Source: CADEED01 sp035525785
GTDB lineage: Bacteria; Pseudomonadota; Gammaproteobacteria; Steroidobacterales; Steroidobacteraceae
DNA: 64,000 nucleotides
Direction: 5' to 3'
Assembly: GCA_035525785.1 (NCBI GenBank)
Contig: DATLDQ010000112.1
Location: 7,612 to 71,611 of the forward strand
Shown in pieces: positions 43,156 through 51,476 of this stretch. Position 1 is the stretch's first letter. Each line of letters opens with the position of its first letter. The notes below the pieces were generated by a model that searched no databases, was not told the origin of the DNA, and worked only from the letters and a program-made list of their open reading frames with translations. The position numbers and the translations under genes are program-made.

Positions 43156-43857
43156 CGACGACAGGCGCGCGAATACGCCGGCGACTACCGCGTCGCAGCG
43201 CTCGGATCCGAAGTCGAACACTTCCGAGCTTTCGGTGTGCAACCGACGCGACAGGTCGCCACGCAGGATTCGCTGCGCGCGGAACAGCCGCGTGCGCACG
43301 GTATTCGGATTGATGCCGAGCGATTCGGCGGTCTCGCGCACGTCCAGCCCTTCGACGGCACGCATCAGGAAGACCATGCGGAAATTTTCGGGCAACGCGT
43401 CGATGGCGTGCTCGAGCAGCGCGCGCGCATGCGCGGCTTCGACGAACTGGTCCGCGGATTGCGCTTCGGACGCCGCGGACTCCTCGGCCGTGAGTACTTC
43501 ATCGCTGACGTCATCGAGCGAAACGGTTTCGGCGGGCGACCGCCGGCGAATCATCAGCGCTTCATTGAGCGCCACGCGCGTGAGCCACGCGCCGAACCGG
43601 CCCGTGGGCTGGTAGGTATCCAGGCGCGTGTAGGCGCGTAGATAGGCTTCCTGCACTGCATCCTGGGCCTCGTCACTGTCGCGGAGCACGCCGCGCGTGA
43701 CCCGGAAGAGGCGGCGATTGTGGCGCCGCATGAGCGCTTCGAAGGCGGCCAGGTCGTGGTCGCGCGCACGCTCCACCAGGCTGTCGTCGGGCAGGTCGTT
43801 GAGCTGGCGCCAGGCCTCGGGACGCGGCGCGGTACGGGAAGTGGCAATTTGTTCCAT
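43153..43857 (-). CDS. ECF-type RNA polymerase sigma factor
   Basis: A 234-residue sigma-70 family protein. Region 2 (about 25-95) has AFEALMRRHNRRLFRVTRGVLRDSDEAQDAVQEAYLRAY, and region 4 (about 150-200) has LPENFRMVFLMRAVEGLDVRETAESLGINPNTVRTRLFRAQRIL. A C-terminal tail of some 25 residues contains FGSERCDAVVAGVFARL, common in one ECF branch. A GGGGA sequence ten bases upstream supports the MEQIATS start; an ATG three codons earlier (43866) is the alternative. No anti-sigma gene adjoins it; the gene upstream is an efflux permease. Confidence 0.88.
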   Translation of the reverse strand: MEQIATSRTAPRPEAWRQLNDLPDDSLVERARDHDLAAFEALMRRHNRRLFRVTRGVLRDSDEAQDAVQEAYLRAYTRLDTYQPTGRFGAWLTRVALNEALMIRRRSPAETVSLDDVSDEVLTAEESAASEAQSADQFVEAAHARALLEHAIDALPENFRMVFLMRAVEGLDVRETAESLGINPNTVRTRLFRAQRILRGDLSRRLHTESSEVFDFGSERCDAVVAGVFARLSS

Positions 43858-43939
43858 GGCGGTCATATCCCCTGACAATGCTCGTGAGTGTCTCCCCGTT
43901 CCCGGCCGGTTCCCTCCCCTTCCAAAAACAGCGTGGAAA

Positions 43940-45499
43940 TCAGTGATCGGCCGCCGCCGGGGGCGCCGGCCCCCGTTGCAGGCTGCGTCTCAGCAGGAAA
44001 ACCAGTGGCGCCATGAGCACATAGCTCCAGGTGATCACCTTGAAGGCGTCCAGCATCGCGCCCATTTGCGCCTGCCGGCCCACTTCGCGGGCGACCACCG
44101 CGAGGCCGCGCGGATCCGTCGGTTGCAGGTGCAACCGGCTGAGGTAGTCGACGAAGCCCGCCTGATACGCCGAGACATGCGCGCCGAGCTCGTTCCAGAT
44201 GATCTGTGACTGGTGCGCGAGCACCGTGGTCACGATGGAGATGCCCACCGCGGAGCCGATGGTACGCAGGAGGCTGAAGAGGCCGGCGGCCTCGGCCATT
44301 CGTCCGCGATCGAGCGTGGCGTAGGCCACGGTCGACAAGGGCACGAACACGAGGCCAAGCCCGACGCCCTGCACGAGCGTCGGCCACACCAGATTGAAAG
44401 GGCTCACGTCGAGCGAATAGAACGTCATGGCCCAGGCGCCGAGCCCGCCGAACACGAAGCCAGCCAGCACGAGGTACCGCGCATCGATTCGCGAAACCAG
44501 GCGGCCCACTACGATCATCGTGACGGCCGTCGCGACGCCGCGCGGCGCCATGAGCAGGCCGGTGGTGACGATGGGATAGCCGAGCAACCCTTCCATGAGG
44601 ATCGGTTGCAGCACCAATCCACCGAACATGCCGAGGCCCATGAGCGCGATGACCAGCGACGACATGCCGAAGTTGCGGTCGCGAAAGATGCGGATGTCGA
44701 ACAGTGTCCGCCCCGGGTGGCGCAAGCTGTGCACGATGAAAACGGCGAGACCCACGACCGCGGCGAACGCGCCGAACCGTATGTCCACGGCGTCGAACCA
44801 GTCCTGCTGGTTGCCGCGGTCGACTACATACTGAAGCCCCGCGATGCCGAGCGCCATGAACGCGAAGCCATACCAGTCCATGCGCCGCGGGCGGCGCGCA
44901 GAATCCGGCACGAACTGCGAGGCCAGGAAGAACGACAGCAGTCCCACGGGTAGATTGATGTAGAACGTCCAGCGCCAGCTGCCCACCTCGGTGAGCCAGC
45001 CCCCGAGCGTCGGCCCCGCGATCGGTCCGACCATCACGCCCAGACCCCAGATCGCCATCGCCTTGCCGCGTTCGTGCGGTGGATAGGCGTCGGCCATGAT
45101 CGCCTGCGACAACGGCACCAGCGCTGCGCCGAACACTCCCTGCAGGATGCGGAAGAACACGATTTCCGCGAGGTTCTGGGCGATGCCGCACAGCGCCGAG
45201 GCGGCCACGAAGCCACCGATGCACGTGAGAAGAAAGCGGCGGCGACCCCAGATGTCGGTGAAATGACCGGTGAGCGGCATGATGATCGCCGACGCGACCA
45301 GGTAGCTCGTGAGCACCCAGCTGATCTGGTCCGCCGTCGCGCCGAGCTCGCCCTGCATGTGCGGCAGCGCGACGTTGACGATGGTGGTGTCGAGGACCTG
45401 GATGAGCGTGGCGGACATCACCGCGAGCGTGATCATCAGGCGGTTCGCCGGCTGCGCCGCGGCGAATTCACCGAACGCCACGTTCGCGTTCGCGTTCAC
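43940..45499 (-). CDS. DHA2 family multidrug efflux permease (EmrB-like)
   Basis: A 519-residue, 14-span major facilitator. The N-terminal motif LIQVLDTTIVNVALPHMQGELGATADQISWVLTSYLVASAI and GHFTDIWGRRRFLL (motif A) identify the DHA2/EmrB group. It starts at a GTG that overlaps the stop of the universal stress protein gene (GTGA). With the upstream HlyD-type protein and an unseen TolC-like channel it would form a tripartite pump across both membranes. Confidence 0.93.
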   Translation of the reverse strand: MNANANVAFGEFAAAQPANRLMITLAVMSATLIQVLDTTIVNVALPHMQGELGATADQISWVLTSYLVASAIIMPLTGHFTDIWGRRRFLLTCIGGFVAASALCGIAQNLAEIVFFRILQGVFGAALVPLSQAIMADAYPPHERGKAMAIWGLGVMVGPIAGPTLGGWLTEVGSWRWTFYINLPVGLLSFFLASQFVPDSARRPRRMDWYGFAFMALGIAGLQYVVDRGNQQDWFDAVDIRFGAFAAVVGLAVFIVHSLRHPGRTLFDIRIFRDRNFGMSSLVIALMGLGMFGGLVLQPILMEGLLGYPIVTTGLLMAPRGVATAVTMIVVGRLVSRIDARYLVLAGFVFGGLGAWAMTFYSLDVSPFNLVWPTLVQGVGLGLVFVPLSTVAYATLDRGRMAEAAGLFSLLRTIGSAVGISIVTTVLAHQSQIIWNELGAHVSAYQAGFVDYLSRLHLQPTDPRGLAVVAREVGRQAQMGAMLDAFKVITWSYVLMAPLVFLLRRSLQRGPAPPAAADH

Positions 45500-45933
45500 G
45501 CGGCCGGCGGCTCGATGGCCACGAGGATGCTGCACGAGATCTTGTGCAGCAGCGTCAGCTCCTCGTCTTCGGCCCACCAGCGCGCGATCGGGCTGCGGTA
45601 GCGGTAGCCGACGACGATGAGATCGGCCCCGATGCGCTTCGCCACCTCGGGGATGTGCACCATCGGATTGCCGTACACCAGGCGGCCGTCCGCGGCCATC
45701 CCGCGGTCACGCAACCACTGGACGCCCTCGGTGAGCAGTTGCTCGGCGGTGCCCTGCTGCGCGCGCACCAGCTCGGGTGTCACCGCTTCCGGCACCGCCG
45801 TGGCGAGCATGTCGCGGCAGATGGCCAGTAGATAGGCACGCGACTTCATTGCCATCACCACATCGGCACCCTGGCGCAGCGCGCGCCGCCCTTCGGCGGT
45901 GCCGTCGTAGCAGAGCAGGACGTTCTGGTACAT
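45496..45933 (-). CDS. Universal stress protein (UspA family)
   Basis: A 145-residue single Usp domain beginning MYQNVLLCYDGTAEGRRALRQGADVV and ending with DLIVVGYRYRSPIARWWAEDEELTLLHKISCSILVAI. The usual ATP-binding G-x2-G-x9-G-S/T is degenerate (GYRYRSP), so nucleotide binding is doubtful. It sits between the membrane-fusion subunit (three bases upstream) and the permease (four-base overlap) of an efflux pump, an unusual place that suggests a regulatory role for the pump. Confidence 0.85.
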   Translation of the reverse strand: MYQNVLLCYDGTAEGRRALRQGADVVMAMKSRAYLLAICRDMLATAVPEAVTPELVRAQQGTAEQLLTEGVQWLRDRGMAADGRLVYGNPMVHIPEVAKRIGADLIVVGYRYRSPIARWWAEDEELTLLHKISCSILVAIEPPAA

Positions 45934-45936
45934 GAC

Positions 45937-46980
45937 TCAGTCCGGCGCGGCGACGCGCACGTCGGCCGTCGTGCCGATGCGCAGCGGGTAGTTCGGGTCG
46001 GGGTTCAGCACCCGCACGCGAACGGGCACGCGCTGCGTGACCTTGACCCAGTTGCCGGTGGCGTTCTGCGCCGGCAGAAGCGAGAAGGCCTGGCCCGCTC
46101 CGCCCGAGAGACTCTGCACTTCGCCACGGAAGTCATGGCCCGGGTACATGTCGACCTCGATGGTCGCGCTCTGGCCGGGCTTCACGCGTTCGAGCTCGGT
46201 CTCCTTGAAGTTCGCGTCCACCCAGAACTCGCGGTCGTCGATGATGGTGAACACCGGCACGCCGGCCTGCACCATCGTGCCGGGCCGGATATCGAAGTTC
46301 GCGAGTGTCCCACCGGAAAGCGCGACCACGCGCGTGTGCGAGAAATCGAGTTGCGCCCGCGCCAGCTGCGCGGTCGCCGCACGCACCGCGGCGTTGCGCT
46401 CGCCGGCCTGTCCCAAAGCGCCCAGCGCCTGCTGGAGGTTGGCTTGCGCGGCGCTGACGGCGGCTTCCGCCGTTCGTGCCTGCGTCTCCACTGCCTCCGC
46501 ACTCTGCTTCGAGATCAGCTTCTGCCCGGTGAGCTCGCGGCTGCGCTGCTCATTGGAACGCGCGTTCGCGAGCTCCGCCGTGCGCTGTACGACCTGCGCG
46601 CGTGCCGCGGCCACCGCCGCGCGCTCCTGCGACGAGCCCTGGTATGCGAGTTCGAGCTGCGCCTCGGCGGCGTCCACCGCGATCTGGTAGGGCTGTGTGT
46701 CGATTTCGAACAGCACCTCGCCGGCGCGAACGGTCTGCTGGTCGCGTACCCAGACGCGGGTGACTGGGCCGGAAACCTGCGTCGCCATCTCGATCCGGTT
46801 GGCGTTGACGTAGGCGTTGTCGGTACTGACGAAGAGCTGCGATTGGTGCCAGTAGTAGATTGCCGCCACGATGCCGGCAATCAGGACGAAGCCCACGATC
46901 GACCATTTGATGATCTTGGTGGGAGCTGCGCGCGGCGCGGCCACGGGAGTGGCCGTGAGATTCGGGGCGTCTTCTGCCAT
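45937..46980 (-). CDS. HlyD family membrane fusion protein (EmrA-like)
   Basis: A 347-residue periplasmic adaptor. One membrane span lies at about 25-44, then STDNAYVNANRIEMATQVSGPVTRVWVRDQQTVRAGEVLFEID (the first lipoyl half), a coiled-coil hairpin at about 100-210, TRVVALSGGTLANFDIRPGTMVQAGVPVFTIID, and a C-terminal beta-barrel. It begins the three-gene pump operon and would link the DHA2 permease to an outer-membrane channel. Confidence 0.93.
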   Translation of the reverse strand: MAEDAPNLTATPVAAPRAAPTKIIKWSIVGFVLIAGIVAAIYYWHQSQLFVSTDNAYVNANRIEMATQVSGPVTRVWVRDQQTVRAGEVLFEIDTQPYQIAVDAAEAQLELAYQGSSQERAAVAAARAQVVQRTAELANARSNEQRSRELTGQKLISKQSAEAVETQARTAEAAVSAAQANLQQALGALGQAGERNAAVRAATAQLARAQLDFSHTRVVALSGGTLANFDIRPGTMVQAGVPVFTIIDDREFWVDANFKETELERVKPGQSATIEVDMYPGHDFRGEVQSLSGGAGQAFSLLPAQNATGNWVKVTQRVPVRVRVLNPDPNYPLRIGTTADVRVAAPD

Positions 46981-47055
46981 GGGGAGGGTTCCGACAACGA
47001 CGCGGCCACTGTGCGCCGGGGTGTTTGCGGGCGCTATCGGAGATATGGAAGAGGA

Positions 47056-47132
47056 TGGCGCGCCCGGAGAGATTCGAACTCCCGACCACTTGGTTCGAAG
47101 CCAAGTGCTCTATCCAACTGAGCTACGGGCGC
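47056..47132 (-). tRNA. tRNA-Arg (anticodon TCG)
   Basis: A 77-base tRNA with encoded CCA at 47056-47058. The acceptor stem GCGCCCG pairs with CGGGCGC, the D arm has GCTCAGTTGGATAGAGC, the anticodon stem CTTGG/CCAAG encloses CTTCGAA (anticodon TCG, reading CGA), and the T arm has GGGAGTTCGAATCTCTC. It stands alone between the pump operon and the metal transporter locus. Confidence 0.96.
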
Positions 47133-47164
47133 GTGGGGCGAGATTCTAGCCGGAATCGCCGCTC

Positions 47165-47941
47165 TCAATGCTTTTGAATGGCCTGCCCACCGTTCCGCCC
47201 ACTCAGGTGGAGCAGCATTCCCAGCACGGCCATCACCCACACGATCACCGGGCTCGAGGGCAGATCTGTGACGACCGAGACCGCGAGGCCCGCGACATAA
47301 CTGCCGACGGCCAGCGCATAACCCAGCCAGAGCTGCTTGCGCGCCGCATGACGATACGTCGCCACGGCCGGGATGATCAGGCTGCTGAACACTAGATAGA
47401 CGCCGACGAGCTGCACCGAGGCGGTGACCACCAGCGCGAACAGCACGTAGAAACCGATGCGACCGACGCGCTCTCGAAACAGGAACCACACCAGCACAAA
47501 GATCGCGGTGATCACCGCGGTGCGGACCAGTTGCTCGTTGGACACCCAGAGGATCTGACCGGCGAGCAGGTCCTTGAGGTTCTCGCCGCCGTGCGGATCG
47601 TTGGCGAGCAGCAGTATCTGCGCGGTGGACGCGAGCACGAACAGGATGCCAATGAGCGCCTCCTGCACTTCCGGCCGCTTGCGCTCGGTCCACGTGAGCA
47701 ACAACGCGCCCGCGAGTGCGGCGACTCCGGCCGCCGCCTGCGCGCCCCACCCTTCGATCGGCAAGCCGAAGCCATTGGCGGCGATGACGCCGAGACCTGC
47801 GACCTGGGCGATCGCAAGATCGATGAATACGATGCCGCGCGCCAGTACCTGCTGCCCGAGCGGCACGTGCGAGATGGCAACCAGCACTCCCGCGATCAAC
47901 GCAGGCCAGAGAATGGTCAGGTCGATCTCGGCCAGGTTCAC
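47165..47941 (-). CDS. Zinc/manganese ABC transporter permease (ZnuB-like)
   Basis: A 258-residue permease of the ABC-3 family with about eight spans: LIAGVLVAISHVPLGQQVLARGIVFIDLAIAQVAGLGVIAANGFG at the N-terminus, and VQLVGVYLVFSSLIIPAVATYR near residue 170. It starts at a GTG overlapping the stop of the binding-protein gene by four bases (GTGA). No ATP-binding subunit gene lies on either side, so the ATPase must come from elsewhere or the locus has lost it. Confidence 0.9.
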   Translation of the reverse strand: MNLAEIDLTILWPALIAGVLVAISHVPLGQQVLARGIVFIDLAIAQVAGLGVIAANGFGLPIEGWGAQAAAGVAALAGALLLTWTERKRPEVQEALIGILFVLASTAQILLLANDPHGGENLKDLLAGQILWVSNEQLVRTAVITAIFVLVWFLFRERVGRIGFYVLFALVVTASVQLVGVYLVFSSLIIPAVATYRHAARKQLWLGYALAVGSYVAGLAVSVVTDLPSSPVIVWVMAVLGMLLHLSGRNGGQAIQKH

Positions 47942-48840
47942 TTCGCGGCTCCAAGTAGTTTGTCGAGGGTGTCGTCGAACAGCGCGAACAGATCCTTGGC
48001 CGCGGCGTCGCCACCCACCGAAAACGGCAGCGTGACCACCGGGGCCTTCACGCGGCCCGAGAGCCAATCCGCGGCCTTCACGTCGTTGTATGCATTCACG
48101 AGGATGAGCTTGGGCGGGTTCGAACCGAGCTTCGCCACCAGCTGGCCGAGATAGGCCGCGGTCGGCGGCACGCCAGGCTTCGGCTCGATCGACGCGAGCT
48201 CGTTGAGCCCCAGCCAGTGGCACAGGTAGGCCTGGTCGCGATGCATGATCACGACCGGCAACCCTTTCAGTGGCGCGGCCTTCGCTTCCCAGCGCGCGAT
48301 CGCGGCGTTCCAGCGCGCGTCGAAATCCTTCTCGCGCTGCTGGTACCAGGCCGCCTGGGCCCCGTCGATCTGCGCGAGGCGCGCGCTCAGCGCGTGCGCG
48401 ACCGCCTGAATGTTGTGCGGATCGAGCTGCACGTGCGGATTGCCGAGCGGGTGGATGTCGCCCATCGATCTATCCACCCGGCCCGGCACTTCCAGCAGGT
48501 GGAGCGCCGAAGCCGCTTCGAAATTGCCCGCCGCACCCGGCTGTATTCGCTTGTTGCCGGACTCCTGAATCAACACCGGCAGCCAGCCGATCTCGAGCTC
48601 GGCGCCGGTGGCGACCAGCAGGTCCGCAGTGCGCGCCCGGGCGACCAGGCTGGGTTTGGCCTCGACGCGGTGCACATCCTGCAACGCGGTGGTCGCGACG
48701 TACACGTCGACCTTGTCGCCACCGAGCTCCCGGGTCAGCGCACCCCAGTCGGACGTGGTAGCGAGGACCTTGATCGCGGCCTGTGCGTACGATGCCGAGC
48801 CCATGGCGATCACCACAGCCAACAAGCGAAGAGTTTTCAT
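47938..48840 (-). CDS. Metal ABC transporter substrate-binding protein (ZnuA/TroA type)
   Basis: A 300-residue periplasmic protein with a signal peptide (cleavage near SYAQA). Likely metal ligands are the His in DVHRVEAKPS, the His in GNPHVQLDPHN, the His in VVIMHRDQAYLCHWLGL and an acidic residue near the C-terminus. The His-rich loop of many zinc-specific ZnuA proteins is absent, so zinc versus manganese is open. It is coupled to the permease gene and follows a porin gene by nine bases. Confidence 0.9.
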   Translation of the reverse strand: MKTLRLLAVVIAMGSASYAQAAIKVLATTSDWGALTRELGGDKVDVYVATTALQDVHRVEAKPSLVARARTADLLVATGAELEIGWLPVLIQESGNKRIQPGAAGNFEAASALHLLEVPGRVDRSMGDIHPLGNPHVQLDPHNIQAVAHALSARLAQIDGAQAAWYQQREKDFDARWNAAIARWEAKAAPLKGLPVVIMHRDQAYLCHWLGLNELASIEPKPGVPPTAAYLGQLVAKLGSNPPKLILVNAYNDVKAADWLSGRVKAPVVTLPFSVGGDAAAKDLFALFDDTLDKLLGAAK

Positions 48841-48849
48841 GTCGGATTC

Positions 48850-50229
48850 CTAGTACTTGTGCGCGCCATGCGCGCCGATGCCGAAGAGATATTGCAGGCG
48901 GAGCACGCGGTCCCCGTTCTTCGAAAAAAGGCCACCCTCGTCGCGCGCATCGTCGAGGTCGTACTGCGCGCGCAGCCGCGTGAACTCGCTGGGGTTCCAA
49001 TCGAGCATCATGGACACGCGCTGCGGGTGCGCCGCATCGAGCGCACCCGAATCGGCGGGATTCACCACGATGGGACGGTAGTCAGGAGTGCCGGAGTCGA
49101 GGCGGTCATAGCGCAGACCCGCGCGCCATCGCGCCGCGAACTGGTAGACGCCCTGCACGTACCAGCCCTCCTGCGTGTTGTCGTAGGCGACGGGCGAGGC
49201 GATCGACACCGGATCGGACGTGAACTCGCCGCGCTCCTGCCGGCGCAGGTACTCGGCTTGCAGTTTGATCTGTCGCCTGGGCGTTGGCGCCCACTTGAGT
49301 ACTGCATCCGCGACCCAGGTGCGCGAATCGCCGGTGAAGGAGTCGAGCAGAGGATCGACGAGGAGATTGCGGTCGTCGGCATGCGTCTCCTGCCACGAAG
49401 CGCCGGCGCGCCAGCTCGTGTCATCGCCGATGTCACCGCCGACATGCGCGAACAGCGTCGCGCCATTCAGGCCATTGCGGTCGCGACGCGTGCCGGGGAA
49501 TGAATCGCCGTTGCCGGTTTCTGCGCCGAGCTCGAGGAACACGTCGGTGGGCGCGATCCATTTCACCTGTACGCCGTTCTGCGTGAACTGGCCGCCGAAC
49601 ATGGCCTGATAGGCCAGCGGCTGGTCGATGAAATCCCAGGCATGCGCGTGCACCTCGTTGAGGTAGCCGAGGCCCGAGAAGAACCGGCCGAGCTTGGCGG
49701 TGAACCCATCAGGCAGCGAGGCCGTGCGTACGAATGCTTCTTCGACCTCGATCTCGTTTTCGCCCGTGATCGCCGCGGTCAGCTGCGCCGAAAAGTATGG
49801 ATCGACGCTGGCCGCAATCGTCATCTCGGACTCGCCGAGATTGAAGCTGCGCTCACCGGGCCCGATCTCGTCACCCGCGGGAGTAAACCCCGCGATGTTC
49901 CAATCTCCGGGGTCGCGATGCGCGCTCGTGTATGAGCCGCCGAGCACCACGGAAATCGATGGATTGAACGCCGCGGCGCCGGCACCACTCGCGGGCGACG
50001 GCGGTGGCGCGGGTTCCGGCGCGGGCATGGCGGCCGCCGCATCCGCCGCGGCCGCGCTGGCGGACTCGAGCTGCTGGATGCGCGCTTCCAGCTTTTCGAC
50101 GCGCGCGTCGTAATCGGATTTCAGGGATTGCAATTCGGCACGCAACGCGGTGACGTCATCGGCGCCCGACGCCATCGCAGGCAACGTGAACAGCGCCAAC
50201 AGCGCCACCACGGGCTGATATCTCGACAT
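48850..50229 (-). CDS. Outer-membrane beta-barrel protein with N-terminal coiled coil
   Basis: A 459-residue exported protein. The signal peptide ends near MASGA; a coiled coil follows (about 25-60: LRAELQSLKSDYDARVEKLEARIQQLES), then an Ala/Pro linker and a barrel of alternating strands to a C-terminal LRLQYLFGIGAHGAHKY. The build resembles trimeric porins (OprO/OprP-like). It is co-directional with the metal-binding protein gene (nine-base gap), so a role in metal passage through the outer membrane is a reasonable guess. The last residues are His-containing (HGAHKY). Confidence 0.7.
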   Translation of the reverse strand: MSRYQPVVALLALFTLPAMASGADDVTALRAELQSLKSDYDARVEKLEARIQQLESASAAAADAAAAMPAPEPAPPPSPASGAGAAAFNPSISVVLGGSYTSAHRDPGDWNIAGFTPAGDEIGPGERSFNLGESEMTIAASVDPYFSAQLTAAITGENEIEVEEAFVRTASLPDGFTAKLGRFFSGLGYLNEVHAHAWDFIDQPLAYQAMFGGQFTQNGVQVKWIAPTDVFLELGAETGNGDSFPGTRRDRNGLNGATLFAHVGGDIGDDTSWRAGASWQETHADDRNLLVDPLLDSFTGDSRTWVADAVLKWAPTPRRQIKLQAEYLRRQERGEFTSDPVSIASPVAYDNTQEGWYVQGVYQFAARWRAGLRYDRLDSGTPDYRPIVVNPADSGALDAAHPQRVSMMLDWNPSEFTRLRAQYDLDDARDEGGLFSKNGDRVLRLQYLFGIGAHGAHKY

Positions 50230-50291
50230 GGATTGTCTCCTCTGAAGCTGACAAACACGCCGCGCGCAGCGCGGACATGGTTACATCGCGA

Positions 50292-50600
50292 TCAGCGGGA
50301 GACGGGTGGCGCGCGTGAGCGGAATGCGTCGAATGTGCGCGGCGGGACGGCCGCGGCGGCATCGACATCGAGGAGTAGATCGGCGGATTGCCTTACGCCG
50401 AGGAGAACCGCGGGCGCATTGCCGACGGCGTTCTGCATGGGCGCGAACGACAGACACTCACCGCAAACCTGGGTCTTGGTGGGGGCCGCGTGCGCATCCG
50501 ACTTGAGATGAGTGGTGGCGTGCGCGAGCATGCCCCACTGGGCCATGAACAGCGCCAGCGAGAGCAGATGCACCCAGATTGTTCGATTGCGTCGGGTCAG
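50292..50600 (-). CDS. Small secreted protein, DUF2946-like
   Basis: A short exported protein with a hydrophobic N-terminal segment (WVHLLSLALFMAQWGMLAHA), HATTHLKSDAHA, a CGEC motif and the C-terminal FRSRAPP typical of DUF2946-like proteins, which occur near metal-related genes. His and Cys residues could bind metal. No ATG fits: a CTG at 50600 has AGAGG five bases upstream and gives MTRRNRTIWVHLLS, a normal signal peptide. A GTG at 50573 or a much longer GTG frame from 50726 are alternatives. It precedes the porin and metal transporter genes on the same strand. Confidence 0.5.
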   Translation of the reverse strand: MTRRNRTIWVHLLSLALFMAQWGMLAHATTHLKSDAHAAPTKTQVCGECLSFAPMQNAVGNAPAVLLGVRQSADLLLDVDAAAAVPPRTFDAFRSRAPPVSR

Positions 50601-50737
50601 ATGCGCCTCTGCGAGGAGTATCGAATGGAATTCTCCCCACGGACAAGATCGAACTGGCTTAATTCTTCTCCATCTGGCGCGCCCGGGACGGAACCGGCCC
50701 CCGGGTTGCCCGGTCGAATCGGCCACTGGAGGGTCTC

Positions 50738-51442
50738 ATGACACAGGTTTCATCGGCGCGCGGGCGGCTCGCGCGCTTCTGGCGCGACTATCGCAGCACC
50801 GTCGCATTCCTCTTCCTCATGCTCATGTTTCGCTCGGCCTGGGCCGACTGGATGTCGGTGCCCACGGGCTCGATGAATCCGACCATCCTCGAAGGCGACC
50901 GCATCCTGGTCGATAAACATGTGTTCGGGCTCCGCCTCCCCTGGACGCTGATCCGGCTGACCGATGGTCGCGACCCGCAGCGCGGCGAGATCGTGGTGTT
51001 CGATCCTCCCTCGGACGGACCTACGCTGGTCAAGCGCGTGATCGGTGTGCCGGGCGACGAGGTCGCCATCGACGCGCGGGGGCTCAGCATCAACGGCCAG
51101 TACGCGAACTACTCTGCGGGCGACGTGGCATTGGTCTCGACACTGCTTGCGCGCACGCGCGAACACGAGCCCAGCGTCTATCGCGAAGGCGGGGTCCTGC
51201 CCGAGCACGCCCTGTTGCGCATGCCCATCGCCAGCGCGCGTGAATACTTCGGCCCCGTGCGCGTGCCCGCGGACATGTATCTCATGCTGGGTGACAACCG
51301 GGACAACAGCGCCGACTCGCGCTACATCGGCTTCGTACCGCGCCGTAACATCATCGGGCTGACGTCGCGCGTGGCCGTTTCGTTCAATCCCGAGAATTAC
51401 TATCTACCGCGCAGCGGGCGCTACCTCACCCGCATCGACTAG
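50738..51442 (+). CDS. lepB: Signal peptidase I
   Basis: A 234-residue leader peptidase with one membrane span (about 21-38) and the catalytic Ser in VPTGSMNPTILEGD, the Lys in LVKRVIGVPGDEV, and GDNRDNSADSRYIGFV near the C-terminus. The form with a single span and a 25-residue cytoplasmic tail is shorter than E. coli LepB. It is not next to lepA or rnc, the usual lepB neighbours, so it may be a second copy. Confidence 0.93.
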   Translation: MTQVSSARGRLARFWRDYRSTVAFLFLMLMFRSAWADWMSVPTGSMNPTILEGDRILVDKHVFGLRLPWTLIRLTDGRDPQRGEIVVFDPPSDGPTLVKRVIGVPGDEVAIDARGLSINGQYANYSAGDVALVSTLLARTREHEPSVYREGGVLPEHALLRMPIASAREYFGPVRVPADMYLMLGDNRDNSADSRYIGFVPRRNIIGLTSRVAVSFNPENYYLPRSGRYLTRID

Positions 51443-51476
51443 CTCGAGCGCTTTCGCGCCCGCCGCGGCCCACGGC

